Shown here: positions 1 through 8,458 of the stretch, piece by piece | Position numbering within the stretch: position 1 is the first letter of the stretch | Layout: every line of letters starts with the position of its first letter | Origin: Isoetes taiwanensis | Lineage: Eukaryota > Streptophyta > Lycopodiopsida > Isoetales > Isoetaceae | Direction: 5' to 3' | Assembly (NCBI GenBank): GCA_021234155.1 | Contig: JAJEKV010000002.1 | Span: forward strand, 33,683,123-33,747,122 | DNA length: 64,000 nucleotides | Notes under the pieces: generated by a model | Database searches by the model: none | Seen by the model: the letters and a program-made list of their open reading frames with translations, nothing else | Told to the model about the DNA's origin: nothing | Program-made: the position numbers and the translations under genes

Positions 1-546
1 AGCTGTAATATACTCCCCCTTGTAATATGCATCGGTCATAACCTGTAGTACCCATTGTCTTTCCATCTTGTCCGGCAAAGGTTCATATCCATCTGGGTAC
101 GGGGCTCGTCTATTATGTCGTCTCCATTCATGCCTCTTCTCTTCCATTTCTTCCTTTGCGTTCTCATAACGAGCAATCTATTTTGCCATTGGTGCCGAAT
201 TGTAAAGAAGAAATTGATTAACCTTATTGATAATATCAGGCGGAAATGACTTCTGCGTACCATTGCCTTCTGCCACTACCCCCACAATCTTCTCGTCCCC
301 TTCATCACTCCATAAGCGAGGTGCATCTGGATGTACGGCAGAGTTATATTCTGACATATAGAAAAGTGACTCTTTCGCAAGCCACCCCTCTGCCATACTA
401 CCTTCAGGACGTGCTCTTTGACGCACCATATCCTTCAATACCTTCATAAACCTTTCCAAGAATATGTAGCATAATAACAGGGGGTTTTCTTTGTGTTTTT
501 GTACGCTTTTCACTAAGGTTTTCCTATGATTTCGTGATGTATTCAA
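1..546 (-). pseudogene. CACTA (En/Spm) transposase, C-terminal fragment
   Basis: The minus strand encodes the end of a TNP2-type CACTA transposase. The DUF4218-like motif RQRARPEGSMAEGWLAKES lies near 360-430. It is followed by an acidic stretch and the NQFLLYNSAPMAK segment, which matches KFLIYNSTPMEKW in the second CACTA copy at 38550-38880 of this window. After a frame change near 185-195 the reading continues as a basic region (RYENAKEEMEEKRHEWRR) to the window edge. The order of motifs agrees with the other copy, so this is one gene remnant cut by the window start. The frameshift marks it as decayed. In the known family this protein is the element's own DDE transposase. Confidence 0.8.
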
Positions 547-588
547 ATGGATGTACTAATGCGTACATCTAGAGTGCACCATTTCTGA

Positions 589-785
589 GCCATTGATTTT
601 AGCCTTTTTTTTTTCAATGGTCAACAACCAATGGCTCACAACAAAAGCCCTTTTTTTGTGCGTGTGGTGCATAATGGGCACATGAAGGGCCATTGATTTT
701 AGCCTTTTTTTCCAATGGTCAACAACCAATTACTCACAACAAAAGCCCTCTTTTTGTGTGTGTGGGTGCATAATGGGCACAAAAG
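589..785. repeat. Tandem duplication, two ~100-bp units
   Basis: The unit starts at CCATTGATTTTAGCC (about 590) and recurs at about 690, a period of 100 bp. Each unit has a T-run, CAATGGTCAACAACCAAT and a GTGCATAATGGGCAC tail. A related stretch with a T-run and CCAATGGT occurs at 3652-3683 beyond the HUH gene. The repeat may therefore mark the left side of the Replitron-like element. Confidence 0.85.
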
Positions 786-930
786 GTTTGCTGTAGATGT
801 TAGTATGATTTTGGGTGAAGGTTGGGTTGGGTTGTCATATTTTTTTTTTTTTTGCGGTGGCGTCTATTTCAATGGTTGTTCTTGTTGATATTTTTCTTTT
901 TTTGTCACTTTCTCCTTCGACGTTTTCGCG

Positions 931-966
931 GGACAGGGGCCGGATTCATGCATGTGGCCCCTGTTC
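931..966. promoter_or_regulatory. Hairpin upstream of HUH gene
   Basis: ACAGGGGCC at 933-941 and GGCCCCTGT at 956-964 form a perfect 9-bp stem around a 14-nt loop. The stem extends to 11 pairs with one G-T wobble. Rep-type HUH enzymes usually recognise or nick near hairpins, so this is a candidate transposase-recognition site. It could also be a chance palindrome. Confidence 0.5.
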
Positions 967-1178
967 TAATCTGGTAGTTCCAGGCCTGCGGGATGTGGCT
1001 GGCTGGGATTGATCCGTGTCTGGTAGAGTGGTGGTGCTTCACATGGACGTGCTTCGAGAAGATTGTCGAGCAGTATAAGATATGTAGCGCTGCATTGTTT
1101 TGCATGCTTCTCTGAGTTATGGCAGCTGAATCGGTCTCTCCTACAGGTATCCGACTGTGATTCACTGTTCTAGTTGTG

Positions 1179-2000
1179 ATGTTTTGGAGGAGGCTGGCCA
1201 GGGAGGTGTCGGGCAGGGGCAGGGGTAGTCTGGATGCTGAGGGGCAGCCTGCTGAGAGCAGTGCCATTGCAGAATGCAGGGCCTTATGGGAAGGGTTCAA
1301 ACTGACTGACAATTCTAATTTCCATGGCAGTACATTCGTGGAGCAGCCAGAGCCCCTTGTGGCAGACACAGGCAAGGGGAAGCACTTGGAGTCATGTGGG
1401 AAGAATGCAAGTGGAGACAAGGATTGGCAGTTTGTGGAGTGTCTTCGATTGTTTGAAGACAAGGGGCCAGGCAAACAGAATTTTGGAGGAAAGAAACCTG
1501 TGCTACCAAAGAAGGTGCTGGCCAGGGGAGGAAGAAATAAGAAGCCCAGATTGAGTTCTGCTGAGGCTAGGGATGAGCCCTCCTCTATTGACGTCAGCGT
1601 GACAGTGAGTGTAGGTGGTGTTGATGTGTGGGAAGCATTGTACGTTTCAGTCTGTAGCTTCCTGGACAAGGAATGCATATCCGGAGTTGTTAGCCAAGAA
1701 CGGGGATCTGAGTTGGATCATCTCCACATTCAGTGTGTTTTTAGAGTTGAAGCAACCAGCCTCAGCACCCCGGCTATGGTTAATGTAAGGTTGAAGAAAT
1801 ATCTTGGCTGGGACACTCACAAGCCAGCCGGAGGAGTGATTTTATGCAAAGGTCTGAAAGATACAAAATTACACTGCTATGAAGGCATGATTGGTTATTG
1901 CCTTAAGGATCTCGGTAAAATGCATTTTAGACATCATTTGAAGAACGTTAGTGCGGAGCAGATGGCCAGGGGGAAAGATCTCTATGCATGGCACAGGTGA
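1179..2000 (+). pseudogene. HUH (Y1) endonuclease transposase, catalytic domain
   Basis: This is a 273-residue reading frame from the ATG at 1179. Its second half carries the two hallmarks of a Rep/HUH nuclease. The metal-binding HUH motif is ELDHLHIQCVF (His181, His183). The catalytic-tyrosine motif is MIGYCLKDLGK, a YxxK with Tyr240 and Lys243. There is a single catalytic tyrosine and no helicase domain follows, so it is not a Helitron RepHel protein. A low-complexity N-terminus with basic patches (residues ~105-130) precedes the nuclease. The frame ends at TGA 1998-2000, just where homologous-looking sequence continues one frame over, so the gene appears broken here by a single-base change. 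A small intron starting at CAG|GTGACA is the alternative. The enzyme would nick one strand and join its 5' end to tyrosine. Replitron is the best family match. CRESS-type Reps are the nearest wider relatives. Confidence 0.72.
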
Positions 2001-2487
2001 CATCAAATCGTGTGTCACTTTGGACAATCGGAATCTTTTGGCAAGGGCGTGTCATTTCGTTTCATATCATGGCAAGAGGCAGCTCACTGCATCATTAGAG
2101 CAGGCCGTCTCTGCAATGTTGAGAACGAACAAATTTGTTTTGAGTAGTGCATGGGTGCTGCCCATGAACTGTGCGTTCATATCACAGCAGCGAGTTGAGG
2201 CAGCGTGGAGGCTGACATTAAATCCAGGGTCCGCTTCAATTAAGGATGTCCGTTCAGTGATTTTTGGTACTCCACCTGGAGTTGTGCCTGTCGAACGTAT
2301 TGGGAAGAGGAGGAAACGCATTTGGGATGATATTGAGAATAATGGTGACAGCAGTGATGACGAGGCTGTCTTAGCAGCATTCAAGGATGACGATCTGCCC
2401 ATAGATACCCCTGCTCCTACCCTCTATGATCCTTGGCCAGAGTTTATCCCCGTGGATTCGGGCGATAGAACTGTTGACGTAGAATAG
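2001..2487 (+). pseudogene. Replitron-like transposase, domain after the HUH nuclease
   Basis: Reading continues in the next frame as GDIKSCVTLDNRNLLARACHF and so on, overlapping the end of the previous frame from 1951. The content is a helical region (residues LLARACHF to SAWVLPMN), then a basic GKRRKRIWDD segment and a strongly acidic tail. Replitron transposases are described with an extra domain beside the Rep domain that may act in oligomerisation. This stretch has the right position, but I assign it by position only. A stop (TAG 2485-2487) is followed by GTACTG. A pyrimidine-rich tract and TTTTGTAG end at 2544, so 2488-2544 looks like an intron, though the stop precedes its donor. Confidence 0.55.
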
Positions 2488-2544
2488 GTACTGCATCTAA
2501 GCTTGTGTGTCACATGTTAATATGTAAATCTTCTTGTTTTGTAG

Positions 2545-3280
2545 GTGTCGTAATCAATGAGGCTGCTGTGGGTGGTGTTGGAGATAATGGCCTGCCTCGG
2601 GAGGTCATAAACATAGACAGTGAATCCGATGGTGAATCAGCAGCAGATTTGCAGAGCTGCAATGCAAACAGTGCTCCTAGGAGGCGGTCAGAATGCTTCC
2701 ACCTTCATGTAGATGTGGAATTGCTGTCCAAGGAGGTACTTAGTGGAATTAAGGATGCAAAAGACAGCTTGTGCAATAGCCTGCAGCGAATTCAGGATGC
2801 TCTGGAATGTTTAGAGATGGAGGATCTCAAGATTTCATTGAGGCAGCGGGGTAAAAGCATGTTAGGGTGTACCACTTTTGGAACCTGCAAAAGTACATAC
2901 ACTAGGTACTTCTGAACTGGGTACTTTCTCATTTTTCTTTTCATTAAAACTAATACAAAAATCCAAAATAAAAGTCAAGGACATGGTAATATTCAAAGTT
3001 AAGGTAAAGATAATGCTATCGGAGACCAATATATATATAAAAAGTTCTAAAACATACCTTATATTGAGATATTATACAGGTACCCAGTACCCAGTCCTGG
3101 CTACCTTTTTAGGTACCTTTTTAGTCACTAAATAATACTTTTTAAGGGACACCCTAACATGCTTTTACCCAGCGTCGTTCGTTTCGGGGGCATGTCAATT
3201 TGCTCAAGGGGATCCTTGTGCGGCATATCAATGCCTTGGATCGTATGGCGGCGAGGCATCCTGGGACTATGCAGGCCTGA
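2545..3280 (+). pseudogene. Replitron-like transposase C-terminal exon, split by a MITE
   Basis: The frame opens after the acceptor at 2544 with GVVINEAAVGG. It is followed by an acidic VINIDSESDGES stretch and a predicted amphipathic helix (KEVLSGIKDAKDSLCNSLQRIQ spread over 2730-2810) that could be a coiled coil. At 2849 the 322-bp MITE interrupts it. Reading from 2848 straight to 3175, which leaves out the MITE and one 4-bp target duplication, keeps the frame open to a TGA at 3278-3280. That adds about 35 basic residues. The kept frame is good evidence that both sides were one exon. The function of this tail is not recognised. Confidence 0.6.
2849..3170. mobile_element. MITE, 322 bp, 22-bp perfect TIRs
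   Basis: GGGTAAAAGCATGTTAGGGT begins at 2849, and its exact reverse complement ends at 3170. The perfect inverted repeat spans 22 bp (2849-2870 and 3149-3170). The flanks share AGCG (2845-2848 and 3171-3174), a likely 4-bp target duplication. The inside is AT-rich and non-coding, with repeated GGTAC words near both ends. It lies inside the HUH transposase exon. The superfamily is not assigned. Confidence 0.85.
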
Positions 3281-3392
3281 GGATCCGTGGCTGCTTTGGC
3301 ATCGATGGAGTTCTAGTGCAGAGTTGGTGTCTTGTTACTTGTAAACTTTTGTCTGTAAATATTGAGTTGTCAACAGACCTGCTGTGGTGGGC

Positions 3393-3501
3393 ATGCTGTC
3401 AGGGGCAGCATCGACTTGTTGTTTGTGCCTCTAATATAAAGGCCATGTTGCTTGTCTTGTGAACGCACTTTCTGTGCTTGGGATGCTGTCAGCGGCAGCA
3501 T
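3393..3501. repeat. Two 19-nt hairpin repeats, 90 bp apart
   Basis: ATGCTGTCAGGGGCAGCAT (3393-3411) and ATGCTGTCAGCGGCAGCAT (3483-3501) differ by one base. Each folds into a hairpin with an ATGCTG/CAGCAT stem. They lie 113-220 bp past the transposase stop, inside the likely 3' end of the Replitron-like element. That is where HUH transposons often carry hairpins. Confidence 0.7.
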
Positions 3502-3702
3502 CTGTTCTGTGGTGATCATTCAGTCATCTTCTATAACGATCCGTTATAATACTAAGTTATTGTCTGTACATGCTGTTAAAAATTGGTGCTCCTTGTATTT
3601 CAATCACGTTTCCCAAGTATTCACGTTTAATTTAATGGTTGGTGCATTGGTCAATGGTTTTGGGTTTTTTTTTCCAATGGTTGTAGCTGGAAAATAGTGA
3701 AA

Positions 3703-3748
3703 AAGGTTGCAGTGAGCGATAAGGTTGCAGTGAGCGATAAGGTTGCAG
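3703..3748. repeat. 18-bp tandem repeat, 2.6 copies
   Basis: AAGGTTGCAGTGAGCGAT occurs at 3703-3720 and 3721-3738, with a partial copy to 3748. It sits just outside the putative right end of the Replitron-like element. Confidence 0.9.
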
Positions 3749-4309
3749 TATGAAGGGCTTGAAGGGCGCATGTAGTGCAGTTTCCCCGCCGGCAACACAT
3801 TTCTTATCATAACGTTTGATCCAGAGCTCTGTTTGAGATGATTTTTATTGCGTTGGAAAGCTCTCTCCGAGATCTTTTCGATAGTGTATGATATGGATAT
3901 GTTTGGTTAAGTTATCTATGTTAAAACAGCAATTTTTCGGCCGGGTTTGGTAGGCTTTCACATCCTACTAGCTGATTAATACAGGATTGCGCTATTGGAT
4001 ATTGTTTTATGGCTCATTTCGAATGAAGCTTGTAAAAAATTACCATGCATTTTTAGATTTTGGGGCAGTTATTAAGCAAATTCCAAGGCTTCTAGATCCT
4101 TGTGCTAACAAGCAGAAAAGTTTTCCACTTTGGGTTCTCACCACAAGAATCCAATGGAGGCCAAAGGCTGCTGTTAAATTCCAGTTGAAAAATATTTGTG
4201 TATGGGTGTTGCAAACTTTATGACTTTCAGAATAATGGGATCAATCTGCTCTATCTTTATGGTAACTTTTACTTATGTTCTATTTGTTTTATTGTGATCA
4301 AATTTGTAG
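3749..4309. other. No convincing gene; upstream region of gene X
   Basis: This AT-rich stretch holds only a 78-residue frame (3987-4223) with no recognised motif. A pyrimidine-rich tract ending in AATTTGTAG at 4309 looks like the acceptor of the next exon. The region may contain a 5' exon or UTR of gene X. Confidence 0.4.
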
Positions 4310-4840
4310 AGGGTCAGGCTATGTTCTACCTTTGGTGCATTGAATGCGATGTGCGTTATGGTCAAGGAGGCCATGATACTATAAGCAATTTCTTCAAGAG
4401 CCACATTCCTTCAAAAACACATTCAAAGAATTATGAACGTCATCAACAGCATAAAAATTCAAGCGTATCAGTTGAAAGTGTCCAGGATGTTATGGAAAGT
4501 AGTCCGGAACATAACAAAATGGTCGTTGAGCATTGCCTTGCAAATGATGTAACTGAATTCACTAAAGAAACTGGATGTGAAGCAAGTGTTGGTGGTTATG
4601 AAAACTTGGATGACATACGTATCATATGTGTTATATGTCAAAAACCAATAAGGTTATTCCCTCTTGCTGGTTCTACTGTTTCAAACATGAGAGAGCATAT
4701 CATGTCATCTAAGCATATTCAAAAGTTGAAGGTAGTTGATAATAAGAAAGACAAGAAAGAAGAGGCAAATAAAGATGGTCGCCCTCGTAAGATTGATGTG
4801 GATTCACGCCAAAAAAGTTTACTCTCATTTGTTTCGAGAG
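4310..4840 (+). pseudogene. Gene X, N-terminal double zinc-finger exon
   Basis: An open frame from an in-frame ATG at 4321 carries two C-x2-C...H-x5-H fingers. The first is around WCIECDVRYG...FKSHIPSKTH and the second is CVICQKPIRL...MREHIMSSKH. A basic linker and RQKSLLSFVSRG follow. Paired fingers of this spacing are typical of DNA-binding N-termini of transposases. The exon ends at a GAGAG|GTACAT donor (4840/4841) in phase 1. The matching acceptor, CTGCAG at 25890, resumes in the same phase as ATSSSTKNLDSS, so the rest of the gene lies beyond a 20.9-kb insertion. It is marked pseudogene because the downstream exons are broken. Confidence 0.6.
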
Positions 4841-4902
4841 GTACATGATCTACCTTGTCAATGGTCATTCTATGCATTCAGATTTACAAAAGTATATTGT
4901 TA

Positions 4903-4917
4903 TATAGGGTGGATTCA
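4903..4917 (+). repeat. Left terminal inverted repeat of large element
   Basis: TATAGGGTGGATTCA matches the reverse complement of 25845-25859 exactly. Similarity fades inward. The first four bases may belong to the target duplication. Confidence 0.65.
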
Positions 4918-5214
4918 CGCTATAGTGGATCAGTTTTGGTGTCCCCCATGTCCCCCCCCAAATAGCTTAAAAGTATAGCTTGTATTTGTGGTTTAAGAAA
5001 TGCATTTGTGGTTTGAGAATTTGTATAACATTGATTACGTTGATGCCTTTTCCAGTAACCGGTGAGTAATTCTAATAATAACCAACCACTTCATTAATGC
5101 TGGAGGGAATCTTTTCAAATGCTCAAACGGTGGAAACGTAGAGGGAGTTTGTTCCTCATTCTTTTGCTCAGTATTATTTTGGTAAGTCTACAGTGTGAAG
5201 CACATTTCTGAAAA

Positions 5215-5433
5215 ATGGAGAAGAAAGATGTATTCTTAGATATGGCAGATGAAGAAATCCAGAACATCCAGAATGAAGATCCATTTGTTAGGGTGATAGA
5301 TAGGCTTCTCATTCATCTCAGCAGATTTCTACAATGGTGGACAGTGGATAGCCGCACACATGCGAACTATCCACAAAAAATAAAGGGAAAATCCAATTAT
5401 ATCATTTGGACCCCAAAACAAATACAATGCTAA
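5215..5433 (+). CDS. Small ORF in left arm, unrecognised
   Basis: This 72-residue frame is acidic at the start (MEKKDVFLDMADEEIQNIQ), followed by a hydrophobic IDRLLIHLSRFLQWW patch. It lies on the strand of the DDE transposase, upstream of its first recognised exon. It could be an N-terminal exon or a chance frame. No family is recognised. Confidence 0.3.
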   Translation: MEKKDVFLDMADEEIQNIQNEDPFVRVIDRLLIHLSRFLQWWTVDSRTHANYPQKIKGKSNYIIWTPKQIQC

Positions 5434-5454
5434 TAGATGAGTGGCTGATGTACC

Positions 5455-5535
5455 TGCCGAAAGCTTATCACCGGGATTAAAAAACCCCGCCCTTTCGGGT
5501 TTTCGAGGAAAAACCCTAGTGATAAGCCTTCGGCA
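5455..5535. repeat. 81-bp foldback, 17-bp arms
   Basis: TGCCGAAAGCTTATCAC (5455-5471) pairs with GTGATAAGCCTTCGGCA (5519-5535) with one mismatch. The spacer contains a second AAAACCC/GGGTTTT pairing. Confidence 0.8.
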
Positions 5536-5665
5536 AGGGGCTTAGACAAACGTAAGGCATAGAATCGCTCCCAAAAACCCGCGCATGGAGAAGTCAAAAC
5601 GGATGGCGCTCGCCAACCTGTACCTGCACATCACCAACAACAAACGAGAAACATACCAAAGAATA

Positions 5666-5712
5666 GCATCACCCAGTGGGTGGAAAAAAAGCATCACCCA
5701 CCGGGTGGAAAA
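5666..5712. repeat. Duplicated 25-bp palindromic unit
   Basis: GCATCACCCAGTGGGTGGAA and GCATCACCCACCGGGTGGAA are adjacent. Each has a CACCC...GGGTG palindrome at its centre. Confidence 0.8.
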
Positions 5713-5930
5713 ACATGATAAACAGAACTTGTACAAAAAAGAATAAACAAAGAAGGGGGGAGGGTGGGTTCAAAGAGAAAAAGGTACTGCTGAGAGAAGA
5801 GGAAGCGCCGATGAAATGTCGATGAAGAATTCCGCAATAAGTAGCAAACGCCCAACCTGACGAACGGCCCAAAACGCATGCGATGCATGCATGCGACGCA
5901 TGCAATGCATGCATGCTCGTCTTGAGCAAG

Positions 5931-6771
5931 AATGCCGATTCGCTACGCGAATTGACGACATTGTTGAAAGAAATTCAACCTGGGGAAGTTTTAGATTGTG
6001 GTTTAGAACATGCAACTATTTCTAGTGTCAATCTTGAGAATGCAGATGATATATCAATCGGTCATGATCCTAGTATTGTGGATAATACTATAAAGAATAT
6101 CAAGAAGAGAAAAAAGAGAGATACAGAGCAAGAACGTCTGAAGAAACAAAGACAGAGAAAAAGACAAAAAGAAGCTAATGACGCATTGGTGAAGATTGGA
6201 GGTCAAGATGGGTTGGATAAAAGTGGTGCAACAAAAAGGAGAGTAGTGTTAAACACCGTCAATTCATTCTTGAGGCAAATAAAAAAAATGAATCTCCAGA
6301 TTAAACGAGAAATATTGATTGATGTACTAGAACATAAAGCTATGGAAGAGATAGTTGAGGATCTCTTGAAGAATCTGGAAGCAAAAACAACCATAATAGA
6401 TAATATCAGAGATTCAATCCATATCATGAAGCAATCAACTAGTCTAGATTGTATGGCTGCTAAAAAATCTTGTTTAGCAATGGCAATAGGCAATGAACAG
6501 AAAAGCAGCTACAGAAAAATGGGAAAAGTTATGTTCATCCAAGAAATTTGACTGCTGCAAAGAGAGACAAATTTGAGATAAATTGCAATTCAGGAAAATG
6601 AGTGTACTATAGAAGGGGAAGAAGATGTGATCCCATTTCTGATTCTATCATTGCTCTTGTACAGAATTTTTGGATTTCTAATACTAGGGTCTCTCCAAAC
6701 ACAAAGGATGTGAAATCTAGGAGACTTGAAAGAAATATCAGAGAAGAGCATGCTACACATTACTTAGAGTA
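5931..6771 (+). pseudogene. DDE transposase of large element, N-terminal region
   Basis: Homology-like coding begins near ADSLRELTTLLKEIQPGE. It passes a lysine/arginine-rich stretch (NIKKRKKRDTEQERLKKQRQ) and a leucine-rich helical region (LIDVLEHKAMEEIVEDLLKN), and ends with MAIGNEQKSSYRKMGKVMF. After a break at 6551, a second frame at 6632-6771 gives VSPNTKDVKSRRLERNIREE followed by HATHYLE. That pattern precedes the catalytic core in this unnamed but widespread transposase family. The TGTGGTT-rich sequence that follows is probably an intron to the acceptor at about 7300. Family assignment rests on the core exon downstream. Confidence 0.5.
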
Positions 6772-6879
6772 AAGCCAAGTTAGTTACTACTCTATTATCT
6801 ATCTACTCTTTCAAGCTTGATTTGATCACAGTTTTCTCTAGATTTTCTGTAACAGACTATAGATTGTGTATTGTAGATA

Positions 6880-7290
6880 GTATATTATAGTTTTAGATCC
6901 AAGATAGATTGCATTATGGTTGGAATAGATTGTGGTTTTGGATTACATTGTGGTTAGATTAAACTGTGGTTCAAGTCATATTGTGATTCGTTGCATTGTG
7001 GTTTAAACTTGGTTGTGGTTGTAGATTACATTGTGGTTCTAGATTATGGTTTTGATTAGATTGTGGTTTTGGATTGGAATGTGGTTTTTGGTTTCAATTT
7101 TCTTGTGATTGTGGTTGTGGATTACATTGTGGGTCTAGATTATGGTTTGATGGATTGTGGTTTTAGGTTAGATTGTGATTTTAAGGTTTCTAATGGATAT
7201 TGTTTTATTTTGTGGTTTGGAATTTCATTATTATAGTTTGAGGTTCATGTTTGCGGTTTGGGGTTTGAGATTGATAATCAACTATTGTTT
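6880..7290. repeat. TGTGGTT-rich arm sequence (probable intron)
   Basis: Irregular repeats of GATTGTGGTTT and TTACATTGTGGTT fill this stretch. The reverse complement of the same words fills 24760-25100. The inverted placement fits subterminal repeats of the large element. Confidence 0.65.
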
Positions 7291-7300
7291 TGTTCTTAGA

Positions 7301-8430
7301 TGCAACTCTATAAAGCTTTCAAAGCAAAACATCCAAATGTCAAAGTTAGAGCTTCAGCTTTTCAAAATTTGAAGCCGTGGTTTGTAGTGAAGCTAGCAGA
7401 GTATAACACTTGTTGTTGCATACATCATGTCAGGTTACAAATGCTGCTGGATGGTTTAACTAAATTCAGGAAGAAGCACTCAAAGTCATGTACTTGTGAG
7501 TGCAAGATTTTTACAGACATCAGTGATCTTTGGAAATGTATTGTTTGCGGAAGGGTGAGATTGATGAATTCTATAGTAAGGATTGTCTTGGCCGTACTTG
7601 TAGTGAGTGTGGGATAAAGAAGTTTGAAATCTGCCCCAAGGAATTAGAGAGTGAGGAGGTTGTGAAATGGAAGTACATCGACTATGAACATGGAGGTGTG
7701 GATAAACGTGGAGAGCCTAAGAAAGTTTTGAAACACCAATACAAAGAGACCATACCAGCCCGTGCTAATAAGCAAACTCAAAGAGCGAGGTTGGAAAAAT
7801 TTCCCCTCCACAATTTCAAATACAAATGGCAAGATAAACAGGTTTAGGTGAAATGCTCGATAATCTCCCTTCAGATGTCATAGTGTCAGTGGTATATTTT
7901 GCGGAAAATTACACATTGAAAGAGAGAACATAGGTGCAATCTCAATACTGGACAAGCGTGCAAGTGACCATTCTTGTCCACATTACTTATCATGTGGCTG
8001 AGAATGGTGAAGTAGTAAAAGAAACACATTATTATATATCAGATGACCGCAAACATGACACCTTATTCGGTGCGATTGCTTTAATATGCACTTCAATTAT
8101 ATGGAAGAGCAAGGACCTAAACCACGTAGGCACTTTGGGTTTTTCTCGATGGTGCCGCATCACAATTCAAAGCTGCAAGGCCATTTTATTTTATTGCTAG
8201 ATACTCTTATCAGACTCTAATTCATATGATGTGGAATTACTTTGGTTCAAACCACGGAAAGGGAGAACATGATGGCAAGGCTGCTGAATTAAAGAGATGG
8301 ATCAGAATGGTCCAACTTCTATATCCTAATACTAAGATAGAGAATGCACATGATATTGTGGAGGCTGCCAAGGAGTTATTTTCTGGTACAGTTTCTTCTA
8401 AAGAGGAACCAAAAACAAAAAAGAATGCCA
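7301..8430 (+). pseudogene. DDE transposase of large element, catalytic core
   Basis: After the acceptor TTGTTCTTAG the protein starts MQLYKAFKAKHPNVKVRASA. A cysteine-rich zone follows (YNTCCCIHHVRLQMLLDGL, CTCECK, CMYC, CSECG). The RNase-H-fold part shows VVYFAENYTL, then VQSQYWTSVQVTILVHITYH, then YYISDDRKHDT, then a DGAASQFKAARPFYF block, and WNYFGSNHGKGEHDGKAAEL. The ordered FAENY / QSxYW / SDD..HD / DGA.QFK / HGKG..DG series marks a DDE-type transposase family common in animal and plant genomes. I know of no settled name for it. A TAG at 7931-7933 and frame changes near 7530 and 8130 make it a pseudogene. The residue before FAENY is Tyr where I would expect the first acidic residue. The coding is cut near 8430 and resumes near 19970. 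Confidence 0.65.
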
Positions 8431-8458
8431 CGGTTCTATTGCGATAGCAATAGAACCG
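8431..8458. repeat. Perfect 12-bp hairpin at insertion edge
   Basis: CGGTTCTATTGC, GATA, GCAATAGAACCG form a 12-bp stem with a 4-nt loop. It lies exactly where the transposase reading frame stops and pyrimidine-rich DNA begins, so it may be the terminus of the inserted element. Confidence 0.85.

Larger units (their letters stand above)
590..3690 (+). mobile_element. Replitron-like HUH (Y1) transposon, approximate limits
   Basis: The element is defined by its HUH endonuclease gene (1179-3280). Replitrons are eukaryotic transposons with a single-tyrosine Rep-type HUH transposase, short direct repeats at or near the ends, and high copy number in non-seed plants. A degenerate ~30-bp direct repeat (CATTG, T-run, CCAATGGT) at about 692-721 and 3652-3683, and a 10-bp repeat CAATGGTTGT at 870-879 and 3675-3684, are candidate termini. 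Hairpins flank the gene on both sides. The limits are guesses until another copy is aligned. The copy is disrupted by a MITE and a frame break. Confidence 0.6.
5440..5930. other. Non-coding insertion-like stretch
   Basis: GC-richer sequence with several small palindromes separates the small ORF from the next transposase exon. It starts with an 81-bp foldback (5455-5535). It has a duplicated CATCACCCA...GGGTGGAAAAA unit at 5666-5712 and ends in GCATGC-rich alternating sequence at 5875-5920. It is probably a small non-autonomous insertion. No coding content is supported. Confidence 0.45.

Noticed and set aside
905-1678. 257-residue minus-strand frame
   Set aside because: It is a shadow of the HUH transposase frame; its Ser/Pro/Leu content reflects the opposite strand.
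1179-2000. Helitron RepHel or integrated geminivirus Rep
   Set aside because: There is a single tyrosine motif and no helicase or Walker motifs downstream, which argues against both.
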